DNA of 6,207 nt from an uncultured Porphyromonadaceae bacterium (lineage in GTDB: Bacteria > Bacteroidota > Bacteroidia > Bacteroidales > Muribaculaceae): NCBI GenBank assembly GCA_900546835.1, contig UREH01000139.1, positions 1-6,207 on the forward strand, in the 5' to 3' direction. Within the stretch, counting starts at the first letter, position 1. The number at the start of each line of letters is the position of its first letter. This document shows, one piece after another, positions 1-6,207 of this stretch. Under the pieces are notes generated by a model that was not told the DNA's origin, searched no databases, and saw only the letters and a program-made list of their open reading frames with translations. The position numbers and the translations under genes are program-made.

Positions 1-15
1 GTGTATAAGAGACAG
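1..15 (+). other. Tn5/Nextera mosaic-end adapter remnant (not genomic)
   Basis: The first 15 bases, GTGTATAAGAGACAG, are identical to the last 15 bases of the 19-bp Tn5 mosaic end AGATGTGTATAAGAGACAG used in tagmentation libraries. The match sits exactly at the window edge and ends where genomic sequence would be joined. By chance it happens to be in frame with the downstream gene and supplies a GTG that looks like a start codon, so the residues (M/V)YKRQ are artefactual. A natural origin is very unlikely given length and position. Confidence 0.95.
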
Positions 16-2316
16 GCCTCACCGGTTGATTCCGATACCACCGCCACAGTGCGTTCCTACCAGTCGGTTGGACTCGTATTGAGCGGAGGCGGAGCCAAGG
101 GTATCGCCCACATTGGTGTAATCCAGGCGCTGGAAGACAACGACATACCCATCGACTTCGTGGCCGGCACGTCGATGGGCGCTATAGTGGGCGGTCTATA
201 CGCCTGCGGCTATACGCCGGCAGAAATGATGGAGCTTCTGCAGTCGAAGGGATTCGGGATGTGGTCGACCGGCACTATCGATCCGAACCTCACATATTAT
301 TTCCTTCAGCAGAGGCAGACTCCGGCGTTCGCCCATCTTAACGTGAATATCGGCCGTCGCGACTCCACGGCCGCCGCCGGCATCATGCCGTCGAGCCTGA
401 TTTCGCCGCTTCCGATGAATTTCGCCTTCATGGATCTTTTCGCCGCCTACACGGCGCAGTGTGGCGGCGACTTCAACCGGCTGTTCGTTCCGTTCCGCTG
501 CGTGGCATCGGATGTGACCCACAAGCATAAAGTGGTTTGTCGCAGCGGAATGCTCAGCGACGCAATAAGGGCATCGATGTCGTTTCCGGCAGTATTTCTT
601 CCGATCAGCATCGATGGGGTGGAACTTTACGACGGAGGCATTTACGATAATTTTCCCGTCGACGTGATGCGCGAGGATTTCGCCCCGTCGATAATGATAG
701 GAGTCGACGTACATTCCGAAGACGCCGAGCCGTCGAACAGCATAGTCAGCCAGCTGGAAAACATGATAATCCAGAACAACGACTATTCGCTCCCGCCCGA
801 CGAGGGGATAAGAATCCATATCGACGTGAGCCGTTTCTCGCTGCTCGATTTCGGGAAAGCACGTGAAATCTATGCCATAGGATATGCCCGCGGCCTTGAG
901 ATGATGGATTCGATACGTTCGCGCGTGTCGTCGCGGATTCCGCAGCCCACCCGACAGCTGCGACGCGACGTATTCAAATCGGCCTCACCCTACGTAAGGT
1001 TCGACTCGGTGCATGTGGATGGGGGGACACGGCAGCAGAACGAGTACATCAAACGCATCTTTGAGAGCTCTCGCCATAAAGCCGATACATTCGGCATAGA
1101 AGCGGCCCGTCTGGCCTACTACCGGGCCCTGACGCCCGGACGCCTGCGCAACCTATTTCCGCAGGCCCACTACAATCCGTCGACGGGACTCTTTGCCCTC
1201 GACCTTACAGCCGATGTAAAAAACAATTTTTCGCTCGGTGCCGGCGGCTTCCTCACCTCAAGCGTCAACTCGATGATATTCGTCTCGGCCAACTACCGCA
1301 GCATGGCCGCCAATTCATGGGCCACAAGCCTGATGGGATGGATCGGGCAGAGTTATATGGCGGCCCAGGCCGACGTGCAGATGCTCTTCAGCCACACCCG
1401 CCCTTCGGCACTCGAGCTGCAGGCTGTGGTGAGCCGACAGAAATACTACGAGAACGACCGCCTTTTCTACGAGGACAATTCCCCCGCATTCGTGAGCCAT
1501 CTCGACATGTTCGGACGGCTGAGCTATGCCTATGCCGCCGGACGCCGCGGACGGCTGAGTATCGGTGTGGGAGGCGGACGCGCCCTCAACCGATTCTATG
1601 CTCCCGATCCTGCGGATCTCCCGCTCTCGGGGAGGGAAGAGACTCGCATGAACCTTGCCCAGGCGCTGCTGCGCTTCGACTACAACACTCTCGACAATCA
1701 GAGCTATCCACGTTCCGGCGCCAATATCCGCCTGACGGCCATGCAGACCGTAGGGAAATACCACCACACCCTGCGACGCTTCCGCGAACGCATTGGCGAG
1801 GAGGAATTCTACTACTCAACCGGCCAGCACTGGGGTCAGGCCGAGCTTCAGGCCGATAAATACTTTGGACTGGGCAGCCGCTTCGCCTTAGGCACCTCGA
1901 TTGATGTGCTCGTCTCCAACCGACGGCTGCTCAACACGTATTATGCTTCGGTGGTAAATGCTCCGGGGTACACTCCCTTCAGCTCGATGGAGGATCTGTT
2001 CAACAAGACGTTTCATGCCAACTCGTTTGCCGCAGTAGGGCTGACACCAGTCTGGACGCCGCTCCAGCGCGCTCAGGTGCGTCTGGGGGCGCACATGTTC
2101 ATGCCGTTCCGGGCTATCGAACCCGACGACGGAGGAGGTGCCCGCTACGGCCACTGGTTTTCCGACCCGCAATTCCTCGGTGAACTCGACGTGGTCTACA
2201 ACCTACCCTTCGCCTCATTATGCGGCTATGTCAACTACCTCTCGGGGAGCAGCGCCCGCTGGAACGTCGGCCTCTCATTCGGCCTCTATTTCACCGCCGC
2301 CACCTTCCTCCGCTAA
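16..2316 (+). CDS. Patatin-like phospholipase with C-terminal outer-membrane beta-barrel, 5'-truncated
   Basis: Predicted serine lipid acyl hydrolase joined to an outer-membrane barrel, similar in layout to type Vd (PlpD/FplA-like) patatin autotransporters. Residues are numbered from the codon at base 1; the first five are adapter. The patatin domain spans about 22-300: the oxyanion-hole glycine motif SGGGAKG is at 28-34, the nucleophile elbow GTSMG at 56-60 (Ser58), and the catalytic Asp211 in a DGG motif at 211-213. The conserved stretch around AIRASMSFPAVF precedes the Asp, so the dyad is intact. A single POTRA-like segment starts near 331, and a barrel rich in aromatic residues runs from about 405 to the C-terminus (surface-antigen/Omp85 type). 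The natural start and signal peptide lie upstream of the window; the sequence beginning ASPVDS could be the region just after signal cleavage. The stop is TAA at 2314-2316. The family call is firm from the motifs. The substrate, and whether the lipase domain faces the periplasm or is moved to the surface, are not visible here. Confidence 0.9.
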   Translation, partial: ASPVDSDTTATVRSYQSVGLVLSGGGAKGIAHIGVIQALEDNDIPIDFVAGTSMGAIVGGLYACGYTPAEMMELLQSKGFGMWSTGTIDPNLTYYFLQQRQTPAFAHLNVNIGRRDSTAAAGIMPSSLISPLPMNFAFMDLFAAYTAQCGGDFNRLFVPFRCVASDVTHKHKVVCRSGMLSDAIRASMSFPAVFLPISIDGVELYDGGIYDNFPVDVMREDFAPSIMIGVDVHSEDAEPSNSIVSQLENMIIQNNDYSLPPDEGIRIHIDVSRFSLLDFGKAREIYAIGYARGLEMMDSIRSRVSSRIPQPTRQLRRDVFKSASPYVRFDSVHVDGGTRQQNEYIKRIFESSRHKADTFGIEAARLAYYRALTPGRLRNLFPQAHYNPSTGLFALDLTADVKNNFSLGAGGFLTSSVNSMIFVSANYRSMAANSWATSLMGWIGQSYMAAQADVQMLFSHTRPSALELQAVVSRQKYYENDRLFYEDNSPAFVSHLDMFGRLSYAYAAGRRGRLSIGVGGGRALNRFYAPDPADLPLSGREETRMNLAQALLRFDYNTLDNQSYPRSGANIRLTAMQTVGKYHHTLRRFRERIGEEEFYYSTGQHWGQAELQADKYFGLGSRFALGTSIDVLVSNRRLLNTYYASVVNAPGYTPFSSMEDLFNKTFHANSFAAVGLTPVWTPLQRAQVRLGAHMFMPFRAIEPDDGGGARYGHWFSDPQFLGELDVVYNLPFASLCGYVNYLSGSSARWNVGLSFGLYFTAATFLR

Positions 2317-2348
2317 CCGCCCCACAGAGGAGTTCCGGAATAAAGAGC

Positions 2349-2364
2349 AGACACATATGTGTCT
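2349..2364. repeat. Perfect 16-bp palindrome
   Basis: AGACACATATGTGTCT is its own reverse complement. It begins 33 bp after the patatin stop codon and lies 146 bp before the proposed ATG of the lipoprotein gene. As RNA it could fold into a 6-bp stem with an AUAU loop, but the following bases ATTATCTAT are not a T-run, so it is a poor terminator. A dyad DNA-binding site for a dimeric regulator is an alternative. Nothing in the sequence decides between these. Confidence 0.5.
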
Positions 2365-2416
2365 ATTATCTATCGGAGGCACAATTTAGGGAGGGTTTGC
2401 GGCGTTATATATAGAA

Positions 2417-2495
2417 GCGCGAAACAAAATTATTTTGCGTGATATAAATCTAAAATACGCCAGACAGGCAAGTCAACTGAAATTGCGCGAAACAA
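2417..2495 (+). repeat. 11-bp direct repeat upstream of the lipoprotein gene
   Basis: GCGCGAAACAA occurs at 2417-2427 and again at 2485-2495, 68 bp apart. GATATAAA also occurs twice, at 2441-2448 and 2525-2532, although the second copy is inside the coding region and the spacing between the two motifs differs in the two halves. This may be a decayed local duplication or a pair of binding sites. Chance is possible in a region of skewed composition. Confidence 0.35.
2430..2437 (+). promoter_or_regulatory. Candidate Bacteroidetes -7 element upstream of the PorE-like gene
   Basis: TTATTTTG differs at one defined position from the Bacteroidetes -7 consensus TAnnTTTG. Transcription from it would start near 2445 and give a leader of about 65 bases before the ATG at 2510, which is sensible. 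No TTTG -33 element is found at the usual spacing: the nearest, at 2396-2399, is about 30 bp away instead of roughly 20. The call therefore rests on one half-site and on AT-richness. Confidence 0.25.
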
Positions 2496-2509
2496 GCAAA
2501 TATCCAGAG

Positions 2510-4546
2510 ATGCGATACCTTCACGATATAAAATCCAGGCTGGCGGCAGGGATTCTCCTGCTGATGGCTACTGCCATGCTCGGCGGATGCCGCGGCGCCA
2601 AGCTCTCGGTTGCCAACGAGCAGTTCGAACGTGGCGAATACTTCGAGGCCCAGAAAACCTACCGCAAGGTCTACAACAAGCTGACCAAGCGCGAACAGCG
2701 CCCCCAGCGCGGCGCCGTGGCCTATCAGATGGGACTCTGCTATTCCAAGCTGGGCATGTCGGCCCGCGCGGCCTCGGCCTATGGCAACTCGCTGCGCTAC
2801 GGCGGCCCCGACTCCACTGCCCTTCTCTATATGGGTCAGGCCCTTCAGGCCGAGGGGAAATATGCTCCGGCCCAGAAGGCCTACGAAGAGTTCATCGCCA
2901 AGGTGAAATCCGAGCCCGAGACTCAGGAGAACGCCACAAAACGACGTCAGCTTCTCGCCCAGGCCGACAACGGACTGGCAGGATGCCGCTTCGCGCTTGC
3001 GCAGAAAGGGCATCCCACCCGCTACGTGGTGAAGAACGCAAAACTGTTCAACTCACGCCGCGCCGACTTCGCGCCGATGTTCATCGATCCCCAGAGCGAG
3101 GACGTGCTCTATTTCACCACCACCAACGAGAAGGTAACCGGTACCAAAAAGAGCGAAATCACCGGCATGAAGAAGGGCGACATCTGGATGACCCGCAAGA
3201 ACGAAAAGGGCGAGTGGCAGCGCCCCGAGACGGTGGAAGGCGAACTCAACACTGAAAACGACGAGGGAGTAATCAGTTTCACTCCCGACGGCCAGACCAT
3301 GTATCTGAGCCGCGCGCGCCGCGAGCCCAACGCCCATACGGGTGTTGAGATATACACCTCCCAGCGTTCCGACGCCAAATGGAGCGCCCCGGTGAAATAT
3401 GAAATCACCGCCGACACCATATCGAGCTACGGCCACCCCGCCGTATCGCCCGACGGCAAATGGCTCTATTTCACCAGCAACATGCCCGGCGGTTCGGGCG
3501 GCAAGGACATCTGGCGCGTCAACATCCAGGAGCGGGTAGGCTCTCTCGAAAACCTCGGGGAATTCATCAACACCCCCGGCGACGAGATGTTCCCTTACGT
3601 GCGCACCGACTCGCTGCTTTACTTCGCCTCCGACGGCCATCCCGGCTTCGGCGGTCTCGACATCTTCAAGGCCACTCTTACACCGTCGGGGGGATGGAAG
3701 GTGGAGAATATGGGCGCGCCGATGAATTCGGCCGCCGACGATTTCGGCATAACATTCGGCAAGGGCGAGAGTGGATTCTTCAGCTCCAACCGCACCGACG
3801 GACGCGGCTACGACCACATTTACTCGTTCGTGCTCCCCGACCTCGAGATATGGATCTCGGGATGGGTGCTCGACAAGGACGAGGAGCCCGTGCCCAACGC
3901 CGTGATCCGCATCGTGGGCAACGACGGCTCCAATCAGAAGGCCGTGGCCAAGCCCGATGGCTCGTTCCGCTTCCCGCTTCAGCGCGGCATCAGCTACGTG
4001 ATGCTCGCCGGAGCCAAAGGCTACCTCAACGCCAAGCAGGAATTCACCTCCGACACAGCCGAGGAGGATGCCGAATACGGCGTGGACTTCATCCTGGCCT
4101 CCATCCATAAGCCCGTCGTGGTCGACAACATATTCTACGATTTCGACAAGGCCACGCTGCGCCTCGAGTCGAAGACCGCACTCGACGAGCTTGCCCAGGT
4201 GCTCCGCGACAATCCCAACGTTACAATCGAAATGGCATCGCACACCGACCGCATGGGCTCCGACGAATACAATATCGATCTCTCCGGGCGCCGCGCGAAG
4301 TCGGTTATCGACTACCTTATCTCCGTTGGAATCAAGCCTGACCGCCTGCAGAGCCAGGGCTACGGCGAAAGCCGCCCGAAGACCATCACCAAGAAGCTCG
4401 CACGGCTCTATCCGCAGTTCAAGGAGGGCGACGTGCTCACCGAGGAGTATATCCTGGCTCTCCCCGAGGCCGACCAGGAGGTAGCCGACCAGATCAACCG
4501 CCGCACGGAGTTCCAGGTGCTCTCCATCAACTACCAGATGTATTGA
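2510..4546 (+). CDS. PorE-like OmpA-family lipoprotein (TPR, PD40 beta-propeller, CRD, OmpA-C)
   Basis: Predicted 678-residue outer-membrane lipoprotein that anchors to peptidoglycan. From the ATG at 2510 there is a signal peptide with lipobox LGGC and acceptor Cys27. The residues after it (RGAK) lack the acidic surface-export signal of Bacteroidetes lipoproteins, which fits a periplasm-facing position. TPR-type helices follow at about 32-165. A beta-propeller of PD40/WD40 type covers about 172-445, marked by SPDG/TPDG turns (258-261, 313-316) and repeated DIW/DIF-like strands ending near 226, 282, 335, 386 and 438. A carboxypeptidase-regulatory-like fold lies at 447-535. The OmpA C-terminal domain begins at 540 (NIFYDFDK), with Asp580 and Arg595 in the diaminopimelate-binding positions. 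This domain order is that of PorE of the Porphyromonas type IX secretion system, which is known to bind peptidoglycan, but related proteins also occur without that system, so I leave the symbol blank. A TTG start at 2435 would put 25 charged residues before the signal peptide and is unlikely. The next gene begins 30 bp downstream. Confidence 0.88.
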   Translation: MRYLHDIKSRLAAGILLLMATAMLGGCRGAKLSVANEQFERGEYFEAQKTYRKVYNKLTKREQRPQRGAVAYQMGLCYSKLGMSARAASAYGNSLRYGGPDSTALLYMGQALQAEGKYAPAQKAYEEFIAKVKSEPETQENATKRRQLLAQADNGLAGCRFALAQKGHPTRYVVKNAKLFNSRRADFAPMFIDPQSEDVLYFTTTNEKVTGTKKSEITGMKKGDIWMTRKNEKGEWQRPETVEGELNTENDEGVISFTPDGQTMYLSRARREPNAHTGVEIYTSQRSDAKWSAPVKYEITADTISSYGHPAVSPDGKWLYFTSNMPGGSGGKDIWRVNIQERVGSLENLGEFINTPGDEMFPYVRTDSLLYFASDGHPGFGGLDIFKATLTPSGGWKVENMGAPMNSAADDFGITFGKGESGFFSSNRTDGRGYDHIYSFVLPDLEIWISGWVLDKDEEPVPNAVIRIVGNDGSNQKAVAKPDGSFRFPLQRGISYVMLAGAKGYLNAKQEFTSDTAEEDAEYGVDFILASIHKPVVVDNIFYDFDKATLRLESKTALDELAQVLRDNPNVTIEMASHTDRMGSDEYNIDLSGRRAKSVIDYLISVGIKPDRLQSQGYGESRPKTITKKLARLYPQFKEGDVLTEEYILALPEADQEVADQINRRTEFQVLSINYQMY

Positions 4547-4576
4547 CCCACACGCAGGAATAGAAACTCCAACGGC

Positions 4577-5581
4577 ATGAAATTCACCACCGAAGTCGAG
4601 ATTGAGCCGTCAGCCTGGAACATTGCCCATGGCGAGACTGTATGGACCATCGGCTCCTGTTTCGCCGACAATCTCGGGGCAAGAATGGCCGACCGGCTGC
4701 TCCGCGTGCGCGTCAATCCTTTCGGGGCGCTCTACAATCCCGCTTCGATAGCCACTGCGCTCCGCGCCGCCATCGACGGTCGCGTCTACACCCCGGAGGA
4801 AATGGTCGAGAGTCAGGGGATGTGGCACTGTATGGACTACGCCACCGCGCTCTCGCGCCCTACGGCCGAGGAAACTGCCGAAGCCGTCAACGCCCTCATA
4901 ACATCCCTCCATGCCGAACTCTCCCGCCTCGAGGTGCTGATGGTTACGTTCGGTTCCACGCACGTATTCACCGACCTCTCCACCGGCTGCATTGCCGGAA
5001 ACTGCCACAAACTGCCGGCAAACCGGTTTGCCGAGCGCGACCTGAGCATCGACGAAATCGTGGAGGAATGGCACACCCTTATTGCCCGTCTGCGCCGCCT
5101 GCGTCCCGGGCTGCATATCCTCTTCACGGTCAGCCCCGTGCGCCACAAAGCCTATGGGCTCCACGCCGACCGGCTGAGCAAAAGCCGCCTGCTGATAGCC
5201 GTCGACGAGCTCTGCCGCCGTTGCGACGCCACCTATTTCCCTGCCTACGAGATTCTTGACGACGAGCTGCGCGACTATCGTTTCTACGCCGCCGACATGG
5301 TGCATCCATCCGATGTAGCCGCCGATTATATATTCGAGCGCTGGGCTCAAGTTTTCTGCTCGGAACAGACGCGGCGACTCTTCACCGAGGCTCTGCGCCT
5401 CACCTCCAGGCTGAAGCACCGCCCGATTGCCGGAATGCAAACAAACGATTTTCTACAATCCTACAACAGCCCTCGCCAACCGGATGACTACCGAACATCC
5501 CGAACTGACAGAGGCCATTGCAGAAAAACTCCCGAAAACAACCAACTAACCTTCCCACACAACGATGAAGGAATCTTTTAA
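4577..5581 (+). CDS. GSCFA domain-containing protein, probable C-terminal frameshift
   Basis: Member of the GSCFA family (SGNH-hydrolase-like, common in Bacteroidetes, function unproven). The name-giving motif GSCFA is at residues 26-30, and Ser27 would be the nucleophile if it acts as an SGNH enzyme. A GNCHK motif lies at 141-145, and DMVHPSD at 240-246 supplies an Asp/His pair like block V of SGNH hydrolases. No signal peptide is visible, so the protein is probably cytoplasmic. As written, the frame gives 334 residues and ends at 5581, overlapping the next start by 17 bases. The last 36 or so residues (about SPRQPDD onward) look unlike a protein tail. Removing one C from the CCC at 5470-5472 gives instead a helical tail, LANRMTTEHPEL... 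ending at TAA 5547-5549, a total of 323 residues and a clean 15-bp gap to the next ATG. The start ATG at 4577 sits 30 bp after the lipoprotein stop, which suggests co-transcription. The family call is firm. Confidence 0.88.
   Translation: MKFTTEVEIEPSAWNIAHGETVWTIGSCFADNLGARMADRLLRVRVNPFGALYNPASIATALRAAIDGRVYTPEEMVESQGMWHCMDYATALSRPTAEETAEAVNALITSLHAELSRLEVLMVTFGSTHVFTDLSTGCIAGNCHKLPANRFAERDLSIDEIVEEWHTLIARLRRLRPGLHILFTVSPVRHKAYGLHADRLSKSRLLIAVDELCRRCDATYFPAYEILDDELRDYRFYAADMVHPSDVAADYIFERWAQVFCSEQTRRLFTEALRLTSRLKHRPIAGMQTNDFLQSYNSPRQPDDYRTSRTDRGHCRKTPENNQLTFPHNDEGIF
5472..5549 (+). other. Likely true 3' end of the GSCFA gene in the shifted frame
   Basis: Read from 5472 this frame encodes LANRMTTEHPELTEAI followed by AEKLPKTTN and TAA. 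It is amphipathic and helix-like, with the length and HPEL-type ending I expect for GSCFA proteins from memory of the family. The frame used upstream instead yields a Pro/Arg/Asp/Asn-rich run over the same bases. The shift point must lie after the TGA at 5412-5414, which closes this frame upstream, and most likely falls in the CCC at 5470-5472. Confidence 0.7.
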
Positions 5582-6207
5582 AGACATATGCCGCTCGCTC
5601 TCCACTATATCTTTCTGCCCGGGATTCACCGCTGTTCGTCCCGAAGGGGCAGACCCTGAAATACGGCACCTGCTCATCGACAGCCGCGCCCTGGGCGACG
5701 CTCCCTCGACCATGTTTTTCGCCATCCGCACCGGCCGCAACGACGGCCACCGGTTTGTAGAACCGCTCTACAACCGCGGCGTGCGCGCCTTCGTGGTTGA
5801 ACCGGGGTTTGATACCGCTCCCTACGCCGATGCTGCGTTTATCGTTACCGAAAGCCCCGAAACCATACTTCAGAGCCTCGGCTGCGCGGCACGCGATGCG
5901 ATGAAAGGCACAGTTGTGGCCATCACAGGTTCGCGCGGCAAAACACTCGTAAAAGAGTGGCTTGCCGAGATGCTTGCCGGGAAACGCCGCGTGGCCCGCA
6001 GCCCGCGCAGCTTCAATTCCTCGCTCGGCGTGCCGCTCTCGCTCTGCATGGCCGCCGGCGATTCCGAAATTGTGCTCATCGAGGCCGGAATCTCACAGAC
6101 CGGCGATATGGAGCCGCTCGAAGCGATGATACGGCCTGACGTGGTGGTTCTTGCCGACATCTCCGAAGCCCACGACGACGGATTTCCCTCTCGCGAGGCC
6201 AAAATCG
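5565..6207 (+). CDS. murF: UDP-N-acetylmuramoyl-tripeptide--D-alanyl-D-alanine ligase domain of MurF-Alr type, 3'-truncated
   Basis: The first 214 codons of a Mur ligase; the gene continues past the window end. The enzyme adds D-Ala-D-Ala to the UDP-MurNAc-tripeptide in the cytoplasm, the last cytoplasmic step of the muropeptide precursor. The N-terminal substrate-binding domain shows LLIDSR at 36-41 and a FFAIRTGRNDGHRF block at 51-64. The ATP-binding P-loop is TGSRGKT at 121-127, followed by KEW, as in the Bacteroidetes bifunctional enzymes. RSPRSFNSSLGVPLS and EAGIS (Glu173) follow, then SEAH with His203, corresponding to the conserved NIGxAH motif. In Bacteroidetes this type is usually fused to a C-terminal alanine racemase and often lies next to a GSCFA gene; the racemase part would be outside this window, so the fusion is inferred. 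The ATG at 5565 is the first after the in-frame TAA at 5547-5549, so the start is well set. No Shine-Dalgarno sequence is seen. Confidence 0.9.
   Translation, partial: MKESFKDICRSLSTISFCPGFTAVRPEGADPEIRHLLIDSRALGDAPSTMFFAIRTGRNDGHRFVEPLYNRGVRAFVVEPGFDTAPYADAAFIVTESPETILQSLGCAARDAMKGTVVAITGSRGKTLVKEWLAEMLAGKRRVARSPRSFNSSLGVPLSLCMAAGDSEIVLIEAGISQTGDMEPLEAMIRPDVVVLADISEAHDDGFPSREAKI

Larger units (their letters stand above)
2317..2509. other. AT-rich intergenic region between the patatin and PorE-like genes
   Basis: This 193-bp stretch has no convincing gene and is visibly richer in A and T than the coding sequence on both sides, especially 2401-2460. It probably holds the end of the patatin transcript and the promoter and 5' untranslated region of the lipoprotein gene. 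The lipoprotein reading frame stays open upstream to a TTG at 2435, but the 25 extra residues are charged and lie in front of a complete lipoprotein signal peptide, so I treat them as untranslated. It contains a 16-bp palindrome at 2349-2364 and an 11-bp direct repeat at 2417 and 2485. No clear rho-independent terminator with a T-tract is visible. Confidence 0.6.

Noticed and set aside
196..819. Open frame of 207 codons on the minus strand inside the patatin domain
   Set aside because: It lies opposite conserved catalytic motifs and encodes a His/Arg-rich sequence without a recognisable fold.
2345..2370. Rho-independent terminator after the patatin gene
   Set aside because: The hairpin has only a 6-bp stem and is followed by ATTATCTAT, not a T-run.
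2357..2389. Ten-codon leader peptide MCLLSIGGTI starting inside the palindrome
   Set aside because: It is too short to support, has no ribosome-binding context I trust, and shows no attenuation-like structure after it.
2435..2509. TTG start adding 25 residues to the lipoprotein
   Set aside because: The extra residues precede a full lipoprotein signal peptide beginning at the ATG at 2510, and the segment overlaps the promoter candidate.
3053..4243. Open frame of 396 codons on the minus strand inside the PorE-like gene
   Set aside because: It is a shadow of strong G/C third-position bias in the real gene; its translation has no recognisable domain and the sense frame has a complete set of domains.
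4610..5440. Open frame of 276 codons on the minus strand inside the GSCFA gene
   Set aside because: Same kind of shadow; the plus-strand protein carries the family motifs across this whole stretch.
5465..5480. Programmed ribosomal frameshift in the GSCFA gene
   Set aside because: There is no slippery heptamer or downstream stem-loop that I can see; a single extra base in a C run is the simpler explanation.
1..6207. CRISPR array, tRNA or rRNA gene, insertion sequence, prophage or defence system
   Set aside because: No spaced repeats, cloverleaf, transposase, integrase or defence-protein motifs were found on either strand.

Overview
The window looks like one end of a metagenomic or draft-genome contig from a GC-rich member of the Bacteroidales. 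A Muribaculaceae-type gut bacterium is my best guess, but the family is uncertain. The evidence is the set of protein families (patatin fused to an outer-membrane barrel, a PD40/OmpA lipoprotein, a GSCFA protein, and the Mur ligase half of a MurF-Alr type enzyme), the lack of strong Shine-Dalgarno sequences before the starts, and a lipoprotein signal of Bacteroidetes style. All genes are on the + strand and the coding density is high. I see no tRNA, rRNA, CRISPR array, insertion sequence or phage gene.

Layout. Bases 1-15 are not genomic: they match the last 15 bases of the Tn5/Nextera mosaic end used in library preparation. Bases 16-2316 encode a patatin-like phospholipase with a C-terminal outer-membrane barrel; its N-terminus (start codon and export signal) is missing. 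Bases 2317-2509 are an AT-rich intergenic stretch with a perfect 16-bp palindrome, an 11-bp direct repeat and a weak promoter candidate. Bases 2510-4546 encode a 678-residue lipoprotein with TPR, beta-propeller, carboxypeptidase-regulatory-like and OmpA-type peptidoglycan-binding domains in order, the architecture of the type IX secretion protein PorE. After 30 bp comes a GSCFA-family protein (from 4577) whose last part seems shifted by one extra C near 5470-5472. At 5565 the murF-like part of a bifunctional MurF-Alr gene begins and runs off the window.

How the genes fit together. All four products belong to the cell envelope: an outer-membrane lipase-like protein, a peptidoglycan-anchored outer-membrane lipoprotein, a GSCFA protein of unknown role, and a peptidoglycan precursor ligase. 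The last three are closely spaced and could form one transcript; the patatin gene is separated from them by the AT-rich gap and is probably a separate unit.

I found no convincing new biological system. The two observations that most affect use of this sequence are technical: the adapter remnant that creates a false GTG start, and the probable one-base frameshift that gives the GSCFA protein a false C-terminus overlapping the next gene.
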